Below, in pieces: positions 28,501 to 37,530 of a stretch of DNA of 64,000 bases. Under the pieces are notes generated by a model. The model searched no databases, was not told the origin of the DNA, and worked only from the letters and a program-made list of their open reading frames with translations. How positions within the stretch are numbered: the stretch's first letter is position 1; each line of letters opens with the position of its first letter. A program made the translations under genes and the position numbers. Location: NCBI GenBank assembly GCA_934359185.1, contig CAKRLE010000003.1:1-64000 (forward strand), written 5' to 3'. This DNA comes from an uncultured Lachnospira sp. Its GTDB lineage: Bacteria > Bacillota > Clostridia > Lachnospirales > Lachnospiraceae.

Positions 28501-28573
28501 CTGGGCTTGAGGGACTCGAACCCCCAGAATGCTGGAATCAGAATCCAGTGCCTTACCATTTGGCGAAAGCCCA
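28501..28573 (-). tRNA. tRNA-Gln (anticodon CTG)
   Basis: The cloverleaf is complete on the minus strand. The acceptor stem is TGGGCTT/AAGCCCA with a G discriminator. The D-arm contains AAATGGTAAGGC. The anticodon stem CTGGA/TCCAG encloses TTCTGAT (anticodon CTG, reading CAG), and the T-arm contains GGTTCGAGTCC. CCA is not encoded. Confidence 0.95.
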
Positions 28574-28645
28574 CTATCGTGACGACAAAACGTATTATAC
28601 ACAAAACTTTTCAATAATGCAAGTACTTTTTTAAATTTTTTAATA

Positions 28646-29041
28646 TTAATTATTAGTACTTGTTTTTAGCCTTACTGTACCATCAGCATCTGTTCCAAGA
28701 CCCGAATTAACCGGATTAATGAAATATGTATATCTGTCAAGTATATCATCTTTCTTCATATCCATAAGAGCCTTCTCAGCATGCTCAATCTCATTAAATC
28801 TTGAATTGCTTCCAAAGATATTAAGATCCTTACCACCCCGGAACGAATCCATAATATTGCCGCTGTCTGATTTAACAGGTGCCCTGTCAGCTTTCTCATT
28901 ATTATCCTGAGTAACAGATACAGCCTCTTCCTTAACACCTGATATACTATTCTCCTGTGCTTTATCATTCTGTGTTCTCATATTATCATCAGATACAGAA
29001 TACATATATGGACTTCTGTAGCCATTAATTGCGGATATCAT
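28646..29041 (-). CDS. Hypothetical protein, hydrophilic
   Basis: This 131-residue protein was not recognised. It is soluble, with no signal peptide or membrane segment. The N-terminal 75 residues are rich in Ser, Asp, Asn and Glu and probably disordered (NGYRSPYMYSVSDDN). The C-terminal part looks folded, with EIEHAEKALMDMKKDDILDRYTYFIN. A strong GGAAGGAGG precedes the ATG, which supports real expression. The N-terminal disorder resembles flagellar export substrates or rod-associated proteins, but there is no firm evidence. Confidence 0.65.
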   Translation of the reverse strand: MISAINGYRSPYMYSVSDDNMRTQNDKAQENSISGVKEEAVSVTQDNNEKADRAPVKSDSGNIMDSFRGGKDLNIFGSNSRFNEIEHAEKALMDMKKDDILDRYTYFINPVNSGLGTDADGTVRLKTSTNN

Positions 29042-29174
29042 AGCCGTACCTCCTTCCCAGAAACAAGTTCCATCATCTTTCTATGTATTTTATCGGAGCA
29101 TTACCAGAATAATTAACCCCTGACAACATTATTTTTCAGAAATTCTGCGTCAACTGTCTCACGTGTGGCAAAGA

Positions 29175-29687
29175 CTATTTATTAATATCCTCTATCTCCA
29201 TAAGTATAGGAAATCCTTCCTTATATGGTTTTATTATAAATGGATTGCTTACCGCATATGCATATATTGTTCTGCCAAGTCCATCTTCCACAAGTTCCCT
29301 CATAGTCTTCACACCAACCTCATTAATTGCAGGACATGTAGGTGTCAGCGCAATAACAAGTTTCTCTTCTTTTCTCATAATTCTTAAAGGCCATATTTTA
29401 CAGTCAAATGGTTTATTCTCGTCAGATAATACACAGCCTCTTCTGGAATCAAGAAATTCACAGGCAACCTCTTCCTCCGGGTCATCTGTCTTATACTTGT
29501 ATTCAAGATTCATCTGTCCACATTTAACGCCTTCAATCTCTTTTTCCCTGAATTCCAATGTGCCTGTTTTAAGACGTTCAACTGTCTCCATTGGAAACAA
29601 TGGTGTTTCCCACAAGCTGCACCTTCTGAATGAACAACAGAATCTGCAGCTGGCACATGTGGATTTTTTCAAGACTTTAGATAACAT
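29175..29687 (-). CDS. YkgJ-family cysteine cluster protein
   Basis: This 170-residue protein has eight or more cysteines in the zinc/iron-chelating YkgJ pattern: CASCRFCCSFRRC near residues 12-24 and CEFLDSRRGCVLSDENKPFDC near residues 77-97, plus CPA near 121. It probably binds a metal or Fe-S cluster; relatives are of unknown function. GAGGAG precedes the ATG. It is 24 bp downstream of the DUF2156 gene and is probably cotranscribed. Confidence 0.85.
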   Translation of the reverse strand: MLSKVLKKSTCASCRFCCSFRRCSLWETPLFPMETVERLKTGTLEFREKEIEGVKCGQMNLEYKYKTDDPEEEVACEFLDSRRGCVLSDENKPFDCKIWPLRIMRKEEKLVIALTPTCPAINEVGVKTMRELVEDGLGRTIYAYAVSNPFIIKPYKEGFPILMEIEDINK

Positions 29688-29711
29688 ATTAACTCCTCAT
29701 TTCTGTATCAT

Positions 29712-30608
29712 TTACATTTCAAAAGCACAATATTTCTTAAGATGAATCTTAGGATGATAAGACTGTTTTGCTTTTCTTAATCCTTCTATATTAATATCTT
29801 CTTCTCTGTTAAACCATTCAACACTATTCTGGCTTTTGGCATACATATTATTAATAGCAGCATATCCGCCATTAGCGGCATACTCTCCTATTGATTTTTC
29901 AAAATGTACATCTATAACATCTTCACTTATTCTCGAACCTATCGTCATCGCAACCGCAGTTCCATCAACATATATAATCCCGCCGCTAAGATTAAGCTCC
30001 TCATAATAATTAAGTGCTTCTTTGATAGAGTTATATTCCAGTCTCTGCGAATCATCTTCACTCTGCAGATGGTCATAATACCAGCCATCCTCAACAACTG
30101 CGGCATCCTCGACATTGCAGCTTCCTAATTCTTCATATCTGAACCCTGGGTATTGTCTCATAAACTTAGACACATGGTTCTTTTTCTTGTGAAATGCTTT
30201 TCCTGAAAGCTGCGCAAGCTCCTGTCTCGAATATATATAGTCATAATCTCCCAAATCATCTATATACTCAAATCTTCCCGGATAAACATGTTCTAACACC
30301 TTACGTTGTTCCTCTGTCACAAACGAAAATCTCAGGCTTTCACCTCTCAATGCAGCATCAGCTTCTATCTCTTTTAAGGCTTTTTCAACATTCCCCTTTC
30401 CAACTGGAAATGTATATCCGTTTCTTGTTCCCTTGCCATGATATTTTCTTATAAGAAAATCCTTATAGCCAGTTATTTCTATATCATATTTATCTCTCAA
30501 AAGGTATATATTAGCAAATGAAAGGTCGCTTCCCATAGCACCAGCCTCGTACACAATCGTACGAATCCATTCGCCATCATTCAATTCTGGTTTTCTCCAT
30601 TCTAGCAT
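29712..30608 (-). CDS. DUF2156 / LPG-synthase C-terminal-like acyltransferase
   Basis: This 298-residue protein has the tandem GNAT-like fold of the DUF2156 family, related to the catalytic part of lysyl-phosphatidylglycerol synthase. Visible parts are DLSFANIYLLRDKY, the mid-region YSRQELAQLSGKAFHKKKNHVSKF, and VDVHFEKSIGEYAANGGYAAINN near the end. No membrane domain is present, so it is the stand-alone soluble form. It may transfer an aminoacyl or acyl group, but the acceptor is unknown. It is coupled to the YkgJ gene downstream. Confidence 0.85.
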   Translation of the reverse strand: MLEWRKPELNDGEWIRTIVYEAGAMGSDLSFANIYLLRDKYDIEITGYKDFLIRKYHGKGTRNGYTFPVGKGNVEKALKEIEADAALRGESLRFSFVTEEQRKVLEHVYPGRFEYIDDLGDYDYIYSRQELAQLSGKAFHKKKNHVSKFMRQYPGFRYEELGSCNVEDAAVVEDGWYYDHLQSEDDSQRLEYNSIKEALNYYEELNLSGGIIYVDGTAVAMTIGSRISEDVIDVHFEKSIGEYAANGGYAAINNMYAKSQNSVEWFNREEDINIEGLRKAKQSYHPKIHLKKYCAFEM

Positions 30609-30688
30609 ATTTCTATCCCTGCCATTCTTATGGCACTTTCTAAATCATTAATTAATAATAAACTCTCTTCAATATGGTTTATGGGTTA

Positions 30689-30717
30689 TTGTATCACACT
30701 TCCCATTATGTTACAAT
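30689..30717 (+). promoter_or_regulatory. Promoter of the 190-residue membrane protein
   Basis: TTGTAT-17-TACAAT, 31 bp upstream of the ATG at 30749. Confidence 0.6.
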
Positions 30718-30748
30718 TACAGCATATTCTAAAAAGGAGTTTTTTAAC

Positions 30749-31318
30749 ATGAACAAAAAAAATATAACGCTTGTCTGTGTAGGTATAGCGCTTTTATCTT
30801 TACAGCTTATTATCAATATTTCTGGTGTATACATTGATATTTTTAATGATATACTTGCATTTATACTCATTGCAATCGGCGGTTTTCCTCTTACAAAGAG
30901 AAATAACATATTCAAAAAGTCAGGAAGAATAATTGTTATCGGCCTTATACTCACTTTTACAGCACAGTTATTAAGCATTTATTCAAGCATTCTTGGTCTT
31001 AGCAATATTGTTACAATAATGTGCGGCTTATCTGTTATTGTTAACATTTATTACACATATTATTTTAACGAAGGACTTATTCTTGAAGCGAAATTTCAGG
31101 AAAAAGAAGCCCTTACCCGTTCAATCAGGATGATATGGGCTTTATACGGAATTCTCGTATTCTTAAGCTTTATAGCAACCATGGCAGGCATCAGGATGGT
31201 AACTATTGCCGCCAATGCATTATCACTTATATACTGTATATTCTATATATCTAACATATTAAATATATCTAAGCAGCTTTATATGGAAGGCCTTCCAACC
31301 AAACATATGATGCAGTAA
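30749..31318 (+). CDS. Hypothetical polytopic membrane protein
   Basis: This protein of about 190 residues has roughly five to six hydrophobic segments: ITLVCVGIALLSLQLIINISG, NDILAFILIAIGGFPL, IIVIGLILTFTAQLLSIYSS, IVTIMCGLSVIVNIYYTYYF and IRMIWALYGILVFLSFIATMAG among them. No family was recognised. AAGGAG nine bases upstream selects the ATG at 30749. Its 3' end overlaps, in another frame, a fragment of a P-II gene, so the current stop may be the product of a recombination junction. Confidence 0.7.
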   Translation: MNKKNITLVCVGIALLSLQLIINISGVYIDIFNDILAFILIAIGGFPLTKRNNIFKKSGRIIVIGLILTFTAQLLSIYSSILGLSNIVTIMCGLSVIVNIYYTYYFNEGLILEAKFQEKEALTRSIRMIWALYGILVFLSFIATMAGIRMVTIAANALSLIYCIFYISNILNISKQLYMEGLPTKHMMQ

Positions 31319-31437
31319 TCGGCATTATAATTGACCAGATTAACACAGGTTCTTATGGCGATGGCAAGATATTTGTATATGATGTATATGACGCAGTACG
31401 TATTCGTACTGGTGGACGTGGAAAGGACGCACTGTAA
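31309..31437 (+). pseudogene. 3' fragment of a P-II nitrogen regulatory protein gene
   Basis: Reading from 31309, 42 codons spell a P-II C-terminus. They include GDGKIFVYDVYDAVRIRTG and GRGKDAL before TAA, matching the family's GDGKIFV...AVRIRTGE..DAL signature. The first 65 to 70 residues, with the T-loop, are missing, and no start codon is available. The fragment is out of frame with and overlaps the last ten bases of the membrane-protein gene. It is the remnant of a glnB/glnK-like gene, left by deletion or recombination. Confidence 0.82.
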
Positions 31438-31454
31438 TCCAGTGCGTCCTTTTT
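31425..31454 (+). terminator. Terminator after the P-II fragment
   Basis: GGACGCACTG and CAGTGCGTCC form a 10-bp stem with a five-base loop that contains the TAA, followed by TTTTTAT. This is presumably the original P-II gene's terminator and survives with the fragment. Confidence 0.92.
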
Positions 31455-31457
31455 ATA

Positions 31458-32930
31458 TTACCTGCATACCTTCTGCATCTCTGAAACTCTTGAATCTGTT
31501 GATGTTGCTGCTATATTGTTAAGCATAAGGACAGTTCCGATATCATATGCATTGACCAGCTCACTTACTGTTTTCCTATAATACCTGTAATCTATAACAT
31601 ATACATCCTGATAATGATCTACAAGAAATGGCACAAATGCATTGCCATATGACTCCTTGACAACAAGAATTGATGAGCCATCTGTAACATCTGGATTAGA
31701 TATATGTACGAATTTGTTATCGCCTCCAATAAATGTGCTATACTTGCTTGTCGCACTCCAGCCAGACACATCTGTTATTATGTTATATTCCATCTGCTCG
31801 CCACGTTTATTGACCATTTCCATCCGGTTTGTAGCAGCTGGTTTGTACGCAACCACCGTATCCGGATTGTCTCCAAGCGATGTTACACCGCTCTGGCTGT
31901 AAAAGCTTCCCCTGAAATTCTCAAACGCCACTTTTTCATAAGAATCAAGCGATTTAGCCATTCTGCCTTCCTGCCATATGAATACATTATATGCATAATA
32001 CGCTCCAAGTGTTGTCCAGTGATGATCTGTCCTGAAATATACATATTCATCCCTGTGCTGATGAAGCACATCATACACATAACATTTGCCCACCTCTTTA
32101 TTCATCTTGCTATACATATAAAGAATTGCTTTTTTCTGATTACTGCTTGCAAGGCTGTTTCTTGTAGCATCATCAAGCGTTATATCTATACTGGTAGGTA
32201 CAATCATGCTATATACTTTTGATTTACCGCTCAACGTTTCTGTTAAATCATTGACGATCTGTGCGTAAGCATCTGAATTAGCCTGAGAAAATGAGTAATA
32301 ATTATATGCCCTGTCGCCTACCACGAATATAGATCCAAGGCTTTCACCTTCCGCAGCTGATATTGTTCCATCTGTTCCTTCAACACTCGTTCCTATATCT
32401 GAAACCTCAATATCACGGTCAAGTTGGTTAAATCCATAATTAGTTTCTATATTAGAGTAGTATATTCCATCGCCATCAAAATCATCAAAGCTCATATCCT
32501 CTGGCAAATCAATATCTTCCTCATGCTTATCCTTCAGAAGGCTCTCCTCTATATCCCCGTCAAAATCCGGAATATCATCTGCTGCCACCATGGTTCCGTG
32601 AAGCACCTGTTTTCTGATTCCATACATATTGTTAATATTCTCATTGCACGTTATAAGAATATCCCTGAACGGAAATGTGTCTGCAAACCATGTATCTATC
32701 TGGCTAAAAAATGTACCATCCATAAAGCTTTCAATTGAAAATTCCGGAAATGCTGCAAGTGAGCGCTTCTCTTTATCTGAATAGCTCTGTCTCAGCGGAA
32801 TAACCATTGATAACACAGCTCCAATAAAGAGCACAGCAAGAAAAACCGCAATTTTTCCTACTGCAGCCTTTTTCATGCCATATTCGCGATATTTTATTTT
32901 CTTATTATTATCAATATCCTCTTTTGCCAT
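31458..32930 (-). CDS. DHHW-family protein (AlgJ/AlgX-like, surface-polymer acetylation)
   Basis: This 490-residue protein has one N-terminal membrane anchor (about 24-45, VGKIAVFLAVLFIGAVLSMVIP) and an extracellular SGNH-like domain. The eponymous DHHW is in YFRTDHHWTTLGAYYAYNVF (near residue 305), with VVKESYGNAFVPFL as the block carrying the nucleophile Ser. Such proteins act with an MBOAT acyltransferase to O-acetylate an exported polysaccharide. It is 14 bp downstream of the MBOAT gene. An acidic linker (about 115-200, DIPDFDGDIEE) is unusually long. Confidence 0.88.
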   Translation of the reverse strand: MAKEDIDNNKKIKYREYGMKKAAVGKIAVFLAVLFIGAVLSMVIPLRQSYSDKEKRSLAAFPEFSIESFMDGTFFSQIDTWFADTFPFRDILITCNENINNMYGIRKQVLHGTMVAADDIPDFDGDIEESLLKDKHEEDIDLPEDMSFDDFDGDGIYYSNIETNYGFNQLDRDIEVSDIGTSVEGTDGTISAAEGESLGSIFVVGDRAYNYYSFSQANSDAYAQIVNDLTETLSGKSKVYSMIVPTSIDITLDDATRNSLASSNQKKAILYMYSKMNKEVGKCYVYDVLHQHRDEYVYFRTDHHWTTLGAYYAYNVFIWQEGRMAKSLDSYEKVAFENFRGSFYSQSGVTSLGDNPDTVVAYKPAATNRMEMVNKRGEQMEYNIITDVSGWSATSKYSTFIGGDNKFVHISNPDVTDGSSILVVKESYGNAFVPFLVDHYQDVYVIDYRYYRKTVSELVNAYDIGTVLMLNNIAATSTDSRVSEMQKVCR

Positions 32931-32944
32931 CGCAAATTACGCTC

Positions 32945-34408
32945 CTAAAACCGATAGTATATAAATGGATTATAGCTGTCTCCAATAAGTGACAATGTCG
33001 ATAATGCAAGCAGTGCCATAGGAAGTACAGCATTAAGTATATTATACGTTCTCATATATATTATATGTGACTGTTTTGCCTTATCTGCAAGCCACTGTGA
33101 CATTTTTTTCATAAGTGGTGTGCATGCTATTATGCATATTGCAATTATATATATGTTATTAATTATTATCGTTCTACTCTCTACATTATACAGAGCATTG
33201 CCATTCATCCCGAACATGGAACGAAACACCTGATGAATCATGCTAAAATCTGTATATCTGAAAAGAATCCAGCCAAAGAACACCACTGCTATTGTATACA
33301 CTCTTCCGATAACTGCAGATACAATATCTGGCATTTTCTTTAAGAGTTTTAAAAGAAACAGCTTTTCAATTGCGAGGAATACAAAGAAATACATCCCCCA
33401 CAACACAAAATTGTATGATGCTCCGTGCCATAAGCCAGTGAGTGACCAGACAACAGCCATATTAAATATCTGTCTTTTAATTCCTTTTCTGTTACCGCCA
33501 AGCGGTATGTATACATAATCCCTGAAAAATGTACCGAGCGATATATGCCATCTTCTCCAGAAATCTGTAACTGAATCTGCTGTATATGGATAGTTAAAGT
33601 TCTCCATATATCTGAACCCAGTCATCTTGCCAAGACCTATCGCCATATCTGAATACGCTGAAAAATCAAGATATATCTGCAACATATATAACAGGCTTCC
33701 AGTCCATGCCGCCACAATTGTTGCATGTGTCACACCATACATTGTCTCTGGCAGAAGCGTCTCAAGAATAGAACCACATGAGTTAGCAAGAATAGTCTTC
33801 TTTGCAAGTCCGATACAAAATCTTGATATTCCATCATTCATTGAGCTGATGTTTGTCTTTCGCTCTTTCAGATCGTCTGCTATATCTTTGTATCGTACAA
33901 TAGGTCCTGCTATACACTGATGAAATAATGATGTATACAATAAAACATGTCCATAATTATGGTCTGCCTCTACATCTCCTCTATACACGTCAATCACATA
34001 TGATATAAGCTGGAATGAATAGAACGAGATGCCGGCAGGAAGTACTACATCTGGAAGAGCTGTAAATACTGTCGAACCCCATATTCTAAAAAAGCCGTTG
34101 ATTATCTCACATATAAAGTCTATATATTTGAACCATGCCAAAATACCAAGTGTTATGGTTAAATCAACTGCAAGAAAAGCAAAAGCCTTCTTTGTGCCTT
34201 TATATTTCTCGACTAATACCGCACCTGTATAGTTAATACCTGCCATAGCCATAAGCAGAATAAGATACGCCGGTGACATCCACGCATAAAAAATAAGTGA
34301 GAACACAAGGATGCAGGCATTCTTCTTACGTACATCTGATATAAGTGCATAGCATATCAGATTAGCTGGAAGAAACAGATACACAAACAACAAACTAGAA
34401 AATACCAT
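32945..34408 (-). CDS. MBOAT-family O-acyltransferase (AlgI-like)
   Basis: This 487-residue polytopic membrane enzyme has about eleven segments. The AlgI/DltB core is visible: FHQCIAGPIVRYKDI, DFSAYSDMAIGLGKMTGF, NFNYPYTADSVTDFWRRWHISL and TGLWHGASYNFVLWG, whose His is catalytic. It moves an acyl group, usually acetyl, across the membrane to a surface polymer with the help of the DHHW protein next to it. It starts two bases after the YesL gene. Confidence 0.93.
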   Translation of the reverse strand: MVFSSLLFVYLFLPANLICYALISDVRKKNACILVFSLIFYAWMSPAYLILLMAMAGINYTGAVLVEKYKGTKKAFAFLAVDLTITLGILAWFKYIDFICEIINGFFRIWGSTVFTALPDVVLPAGISFYSFQLISYVIDVYRGDVEADHNYGHVLLYTSLFHQCIAGPIVRYKDIADDLKERKTNISSMNDGISRFCIGLAKKTILANSCGSILETLLPETMYGVTHATIVAAWTGSLLYMLQIYLDFSAYSDMAIGLGKMTGFRYMENFNYPYTADSVTDFWRRWHISLGTFFRDYVYIPLGGNRKGIKRQIFNMAVVWSLTGLWHGASYNFVLWGMYFFVFLAIEKLFLLKLLKKMPDIVSAVIGRVYTIAVVFFGWILFRYTDFSMIHQVFRSMFGMNGNALYNVESRTIIINNIYIIAICIIACTPLMKKMSQWLADKAKQSHIIYMRTYNILNAVLPMALLALSTLSLIGDSYNPFIYYRF

Positions 34409-34410
34409 CT

Positions 34411-35079
34411 TTACTCCTGTCCATCTGTCTCATCCTGTGCTGTGTCCTGTATTCTGTCATCCTCAGTCTGTGACACACTCTGATCAGCATATATCTTAAA
34501 TACTCTTGATAATATATAGCTGTCTACATATAACCCAAGCGGAATTGTAACTATTGCAGCCGTGAAAAATTTAACAGTTATACCTACAAGTATTCCTGTT
34601 GCAAGAAGCATTACAAATGTCTGTCCAAGATGATGCATAGATATAAGAAGTGCGTTCTTTATAGTTCCTATAACTGTATTATTAAACTTTGCGAGCATTG
34701 GAAATACATATGTTATTACCGCAATAAGCAAAAGTGCTATTCCAAAAAACACATACATGGCAAGTCTGGCAAGGCTATTGCCGCCTTCTGCCCAATACAT
34801 GCATATTCTTATATCTTCTATAACAAATATGCTAAGTAATCCAACAATTAGTTCTATCAGGAATCCTTGTCTGAAGTTTTCTTTGAATGATTTGATAAAT
34901 CCCTTAAACACATATCCTTCTTCATCTCTTACAAGTTTGAGGGCAACATAAAATGCCGCTGTAACTGATGCCCCGATAGTTATGACAGGCAGAGAAAACA
35001 CGACCATTAAGAATCCAAGGATAAGAAAATCTCCTGCTTTTGTCAGTCCTTTAAAAAGTTTTCCATCTATACTAAACAT
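34411..35079 (-). CDS. YesL-family (DUF624) membrane protein
   Basis: This 222-residue protein has five to six membrane segments and the DUF624 start FSIDGKLFKGLTKAGDFLILGFLMVVFSLPVITIGAS. An acidic, hydrophilic C-terminus (QTEDDRIQDTAQDETDGQE) ends two bases before the MBOAT start. YesL proteins usually lie in sugar-uptake loci and have no proven function. Here it heads an O-acylation operon. Confidence 0.85.
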   Translation of the reverse strand: MFSIDGKLFKGLTKAGDFLILGFLMVVFSLPVITIGASVTAAFYVALKLVRDEEGYVFKGFIKSFKENFRQGFLIELIVGLLSIFVIEDIRICMYWAEGGNSLARLAMYVFFGIALLLIAVITYVFPMLAKFNNTVIGTIKNALLISMHHLGQTFVMLLATGILVGITVKFFTAAIVTIPLGLYVDSYILSRVFKIYADQSVSQTEDDRIQDTAQDETDGQE

Positions 35080-35123
35080 ATTCTGCCTCCATAATCAGTT
35101 ATTTCACATAACAATCCATGATA

Positions 35124-35151
35124 ATTATACTGTATGTGTAGTATTTTGCAA
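35124..35151 (-). promoter_or_regulatory. Promoter of the yesL-MBOAT-DHHW operon
   Basis: On the minus strand, TTGCAA-16-TATAAT (or TTTGCA with 17) lies about 45 bp upstream of yesL. Confidence 0.6.
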
Positions 35152-35273
35152 AGTTTTTTTAATATTTTTATATTAAATAATTATAAAAATGTACATTTTG
35201 CCAAAAACGTATGATAAACTAGCAAAATGAAGCTTAAATTGTGCATTTAATCTGTACGGAAATGAGGAAATAT

Positions 35274-35954
35274 ATGAAGAAAAAAATGCCTAAGGAGCAG
35301 CTTACTCCATTCAAGGAGCTGACACTAAGCCAGAAAGCTGCTTATATATTCGGATATTACAAATACTACATGCTTACAGCTCTTATACTGATAGCCGTCA
35401 TTGGTTCAACTGTCTATTATCATTATAAAAACTACTACAACAGTGTCTGCAATATATATGTGGCTGATGGCAAGATAACTGGTTACGACGAAAGAACAGA
35501 CATAATAACTAAAAATTTCACAGCTTATCTTGGAATTGATGGTAAAAAGACACAGGCCGTACTTGATTATAATAATTCTCTGATTGTACAGCCTATGGAT
35601 AATGAAGCAGCCGTAGCCAGGACTAAGATGATAACCAAAGCATCTGTAGGTGATGTGGATGGATATCTGGCTGATATCAGTTATATAACCTACTTTTCAA
35701 CTGATGGAGAACCATTCTTATGTGATCTCACTGAAATTCTGACATCTGATGAACTTGCCAGAATAGGAGAGGACAATATAATCTACTACACCAAGAAAGA
35801 TGGAACCAGAATTCCTGTTGCCGTCAATCTTTCAAACACATTCATAAAGACTTCGACAGACTTAACAATAGATAACCCTTGCTATGGAGTTGTAGTAACT
35901 GCAACAAACCATGACAACGCAGTTAAATTTATTAAATTTGCATTTAATATATAA
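35274..35954 (+). CDS. Hypothetical single-pass membrane protein
   Basis: This protein of about 226 residues has a short basic cytoplasmic start, LTLSQKAAYIFGYYKYYML, then one membrane segment (ALILIAVIGSTVYYHY, about 30-45) and an extracellular domain of about 175 residues. That pattern occurs in a family of Lachnospiraceae surface proteins without known function. The ATG at 35274 has GAGGA five bases upstream. It is divergent from the acylation operon and ends in its own terminator. Confidence 0.7.
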   Translation: MKKKMPKEQLTPFKELTLSQKAAYIFGYYKYYMLTALILIAVIGSTVYYHYKNYYNSVCNIYVADGKITGYDERTDIITKNFTAYLGIDGKKTQAVLDYNNSLIVQPMDNEAAVARTKMITKASVGDVDGYLADISYITYFSTDGEPFLCDLTEILTSDELARIGEDNIIYYTKKDGTRIPVAVNLSNTFIKTSTDLTIDNPCYGVVVTATNHDNAVKFIKFAFNI

Positions 35955-35960
35955 AATGTA

Positions 35961-36020
35961 AAAATTTCCGAACCTGATGAATGCTGATAGACAATCACAG
36001 CCATCAGGTTCGGAAATTTT
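35961..36020. terminator. Bidirectional terminator
   Basis: AAAATTTCCGAACCTGATG and CATCAGGTTCGGAAATTTT form a perfect 19-bp stem that serves both converging genes. The right arm includes the stop codon of the GNAT gene. Confidence 0.88.
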
Positions 36021-36840
36021 AGTTCAACATGATATGATATATATTCATCCCTTCTATATTCTCCGCATATATCTCAAATCCCAATTTATGAGCAAGGCTG
36101 ACAGATGAGGTATTGCTGACATGGATGCAGGCGAACAGCTCATGTATTCCAAGTTCCTCTCTGGCATACTTTATTGCACACGTACATGCCTCATATGCAT
36201 ATCCACAATTCTGGTATTCTTTATGTATCAGATACCCAAGCTCCTGTCTTGTTATACCATCAATTTCTCTATTTTCAAGTCCTACTCTCCCAATAAGTTT
36301 TCCTGAACTTTTATCGAATACAAGCCACAGTCCATACTGAAAAAAATGATACATGTTATTAATATAATTAATTGTAAATTCTTTTTCTTTATCGTATTCA
36401 TAAAGAGCTTCTATATATGGACAGTCTGCAAGAGAAGCGTACATCTCATACATCTGTGGAAGATCATTAACCATCATTTCACGCATAATTATTTTATCTG
36501 TATCAGCAACTACATGTGGCTGATTATTATATCTGTCATATATAAGTCCAATATAATCAAGCGTTACATCAAAACTATATATCACATAGTCTGAACTGCC
36601 ACTGTACCTATCGCCAAGCCCAACTATATACTTGCTATCACTATGGTTGTCAAACATTTCGCAGATATCATCTGTGTAAGTTATGACCAGTGCATCTATT
36701 ATGCTGATCTTGTCATGTACACATTTCCATTCAACTTCATCTATAACCGATATGTTTATCCCTGCCTGTTGTGCCTGTCCGCAGAACCATTCATATTCTT
36801 CATATTCCCTGTCTTTAAATATATATATTGTCCTAAGCAT
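36019..36840 (-). CDS. GNAT-family N-acetyltransferase with extra N-terminal domain
   Basis: In this 273-residue protein, residues 120-273 form a RimJ/RimL-type GNAT domain. It has MREMMVNDLPQMYEMY, LIGRVGLENRE, the acetyl-CoA loop region QELGYLIHKEYQNCGYAYEACTCA and a final HVSNTSSVSLAHKLGF. Residues 1-115 form an additional alpha/beta domain (TIYIFKDREYEEYEWFCGQA) of unknown role. The substrate is unknown; protein or small-molecule N-acetylation is expected. GAGGA precedes the ATG. Confidence 0.85.
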   Translation of the reverse strand: MLRTIYIFKDREYEEYEWFCGQAQQAGINISVIDEVEWKCVHDKISIIDALVITYTDDICEMFDNHSDSKYIVGLGDRYSGSSDYVIYSFDVTLDYIGLIYDRYNNQPHVVADTDKIIMREMMVNDLPQMYEMYASLADCPYIEALYEYDKEKEFTINYINNMYHFFQYGLWLVFDKSSGKLIGRVGLENREIDGITRQELGYLIHKEYQNCGYAYEACTCAIKYAREELGIHELFACIHVSNTSSVSLAHKLGFEIYAENIEGMNIYHIMLN

Positions 36841-36926
36841 GCTATCCTCTATTTGACTTTTTCTATTTATCTATATACAATATCTCATTATATCATTATT
36901 ATTGATTAAACGAAAGGAACGAAAAC

Positions 36927-37460
36927 ATGGCAAATACTAATCCAATAGTTACAATTGAAATGGCAGATGGAGGTATCATGAAAGCTGAGCTTTATCCAGA
37001 GATAGCTCCTAACACAGTTAACAACTTTATCAGTCTCGTTAATAAGGGATATTATGATGGAGTTATATTTCACAGAATAATTCCTGGTTTCATGATTCAG
37101 GGCGGTGATCCGGAAGGAACAGGAATGGGTGGTCCTGGATACTGTATCAAAGGCGAATTCTCACACAATGGATTTGAGAACAACCTTCTTCATACTAAAG
37201 GTGTTCTTTCTATGGCACGTACAATGATTCCAGATTCTGCAGGTTCACAATTCTTTATCATGCATGCTGCTGCACCTCATCTTGATGGTGAATACGCTGC
37301 ATTTGGCAAGCTTATTGAGGGCGAGGACATTCTTGATAAGATTGCTACTGTAGGAACTGACTGGAACGACAGACCTATGAAGCCCCAGGTTATGAACAAG
37401 GTTACAGTTGAGACATTTGGTGTAGATTACGACGAGCCAGAAAAACTCGCAGATATGTAA
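36927..37460 (+). CDS. Peptidyl-prolyl cis-trans isomerase, cyclophilin type
   Basis: This 177-residue cytoplasmic cyclophilin has the core FHRIIPGFMIQGGDPEGTGMGGPGY, of which the Arg and Gln are active-site residues, and then LSMARTMIPDSAGSQFFI. The sequence SGSQFF is replaced by AGSQFF, which is common in Firmicutes. It catalyses proline isomerization during folding. AAAGGAACG precedes the ATG. It is monocistronic. Confidence 0.96.
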   Translation: MANTNPIVTIEMADGGIMKAELYPEIAPNTVNNFISLVNKGYYDGVIFHRIIPGFMIQGGDPEGTGMGGPGYCIKGEFSHNGFENNLLHTKGVLSMARTMIPDSAGSQFFIMHAAAPHLDGEYAAFGKLIEGEDILDKIATVGTDWNDRPMKPQVMNKVTVETFGVDYDEPEKLADM

Positions 37461-37472
37461 GGCAAAAATCAA

Positions 37473-37516
37473 GCGGGAAAGAGCCAACATTTCAACAAAA
37501 ATTGGCTCTTTCCCGC
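37473..37516. terminator. Terminator between cyclophilin and flavoprotein genes
   Basis: GCGGGAAAGAGCCAA and TTGGCTCTTTCCCGC form a perfect 15-bp stem between two converging genes. The T-run on either strand is weak. Confidence 0.75.
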
Positions 37517-37530
37517 ATATTTTATCCTGA

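Noticed and set aside
28404-28604. 66-codon frame over the tRNA-Gln region
   Set aside because: It spans the tRNA and its terminator, which explain the sequence.
30749-31437. Programmed frameshift joining the membrane protein to the P-II C-terminus
   Set aside because: There is no slippery sequence at the overlap, and a membrane protein fused to a partial P-II core would not fold as P-II. A deletion junction is simpler.
31331-31522. 63-codon plus-strand frame near the P-II fragment
   Set aside because: It is the wrong frame of the P-II fragment. The 31309-31437 frame carries the recognisable P-II motifs.
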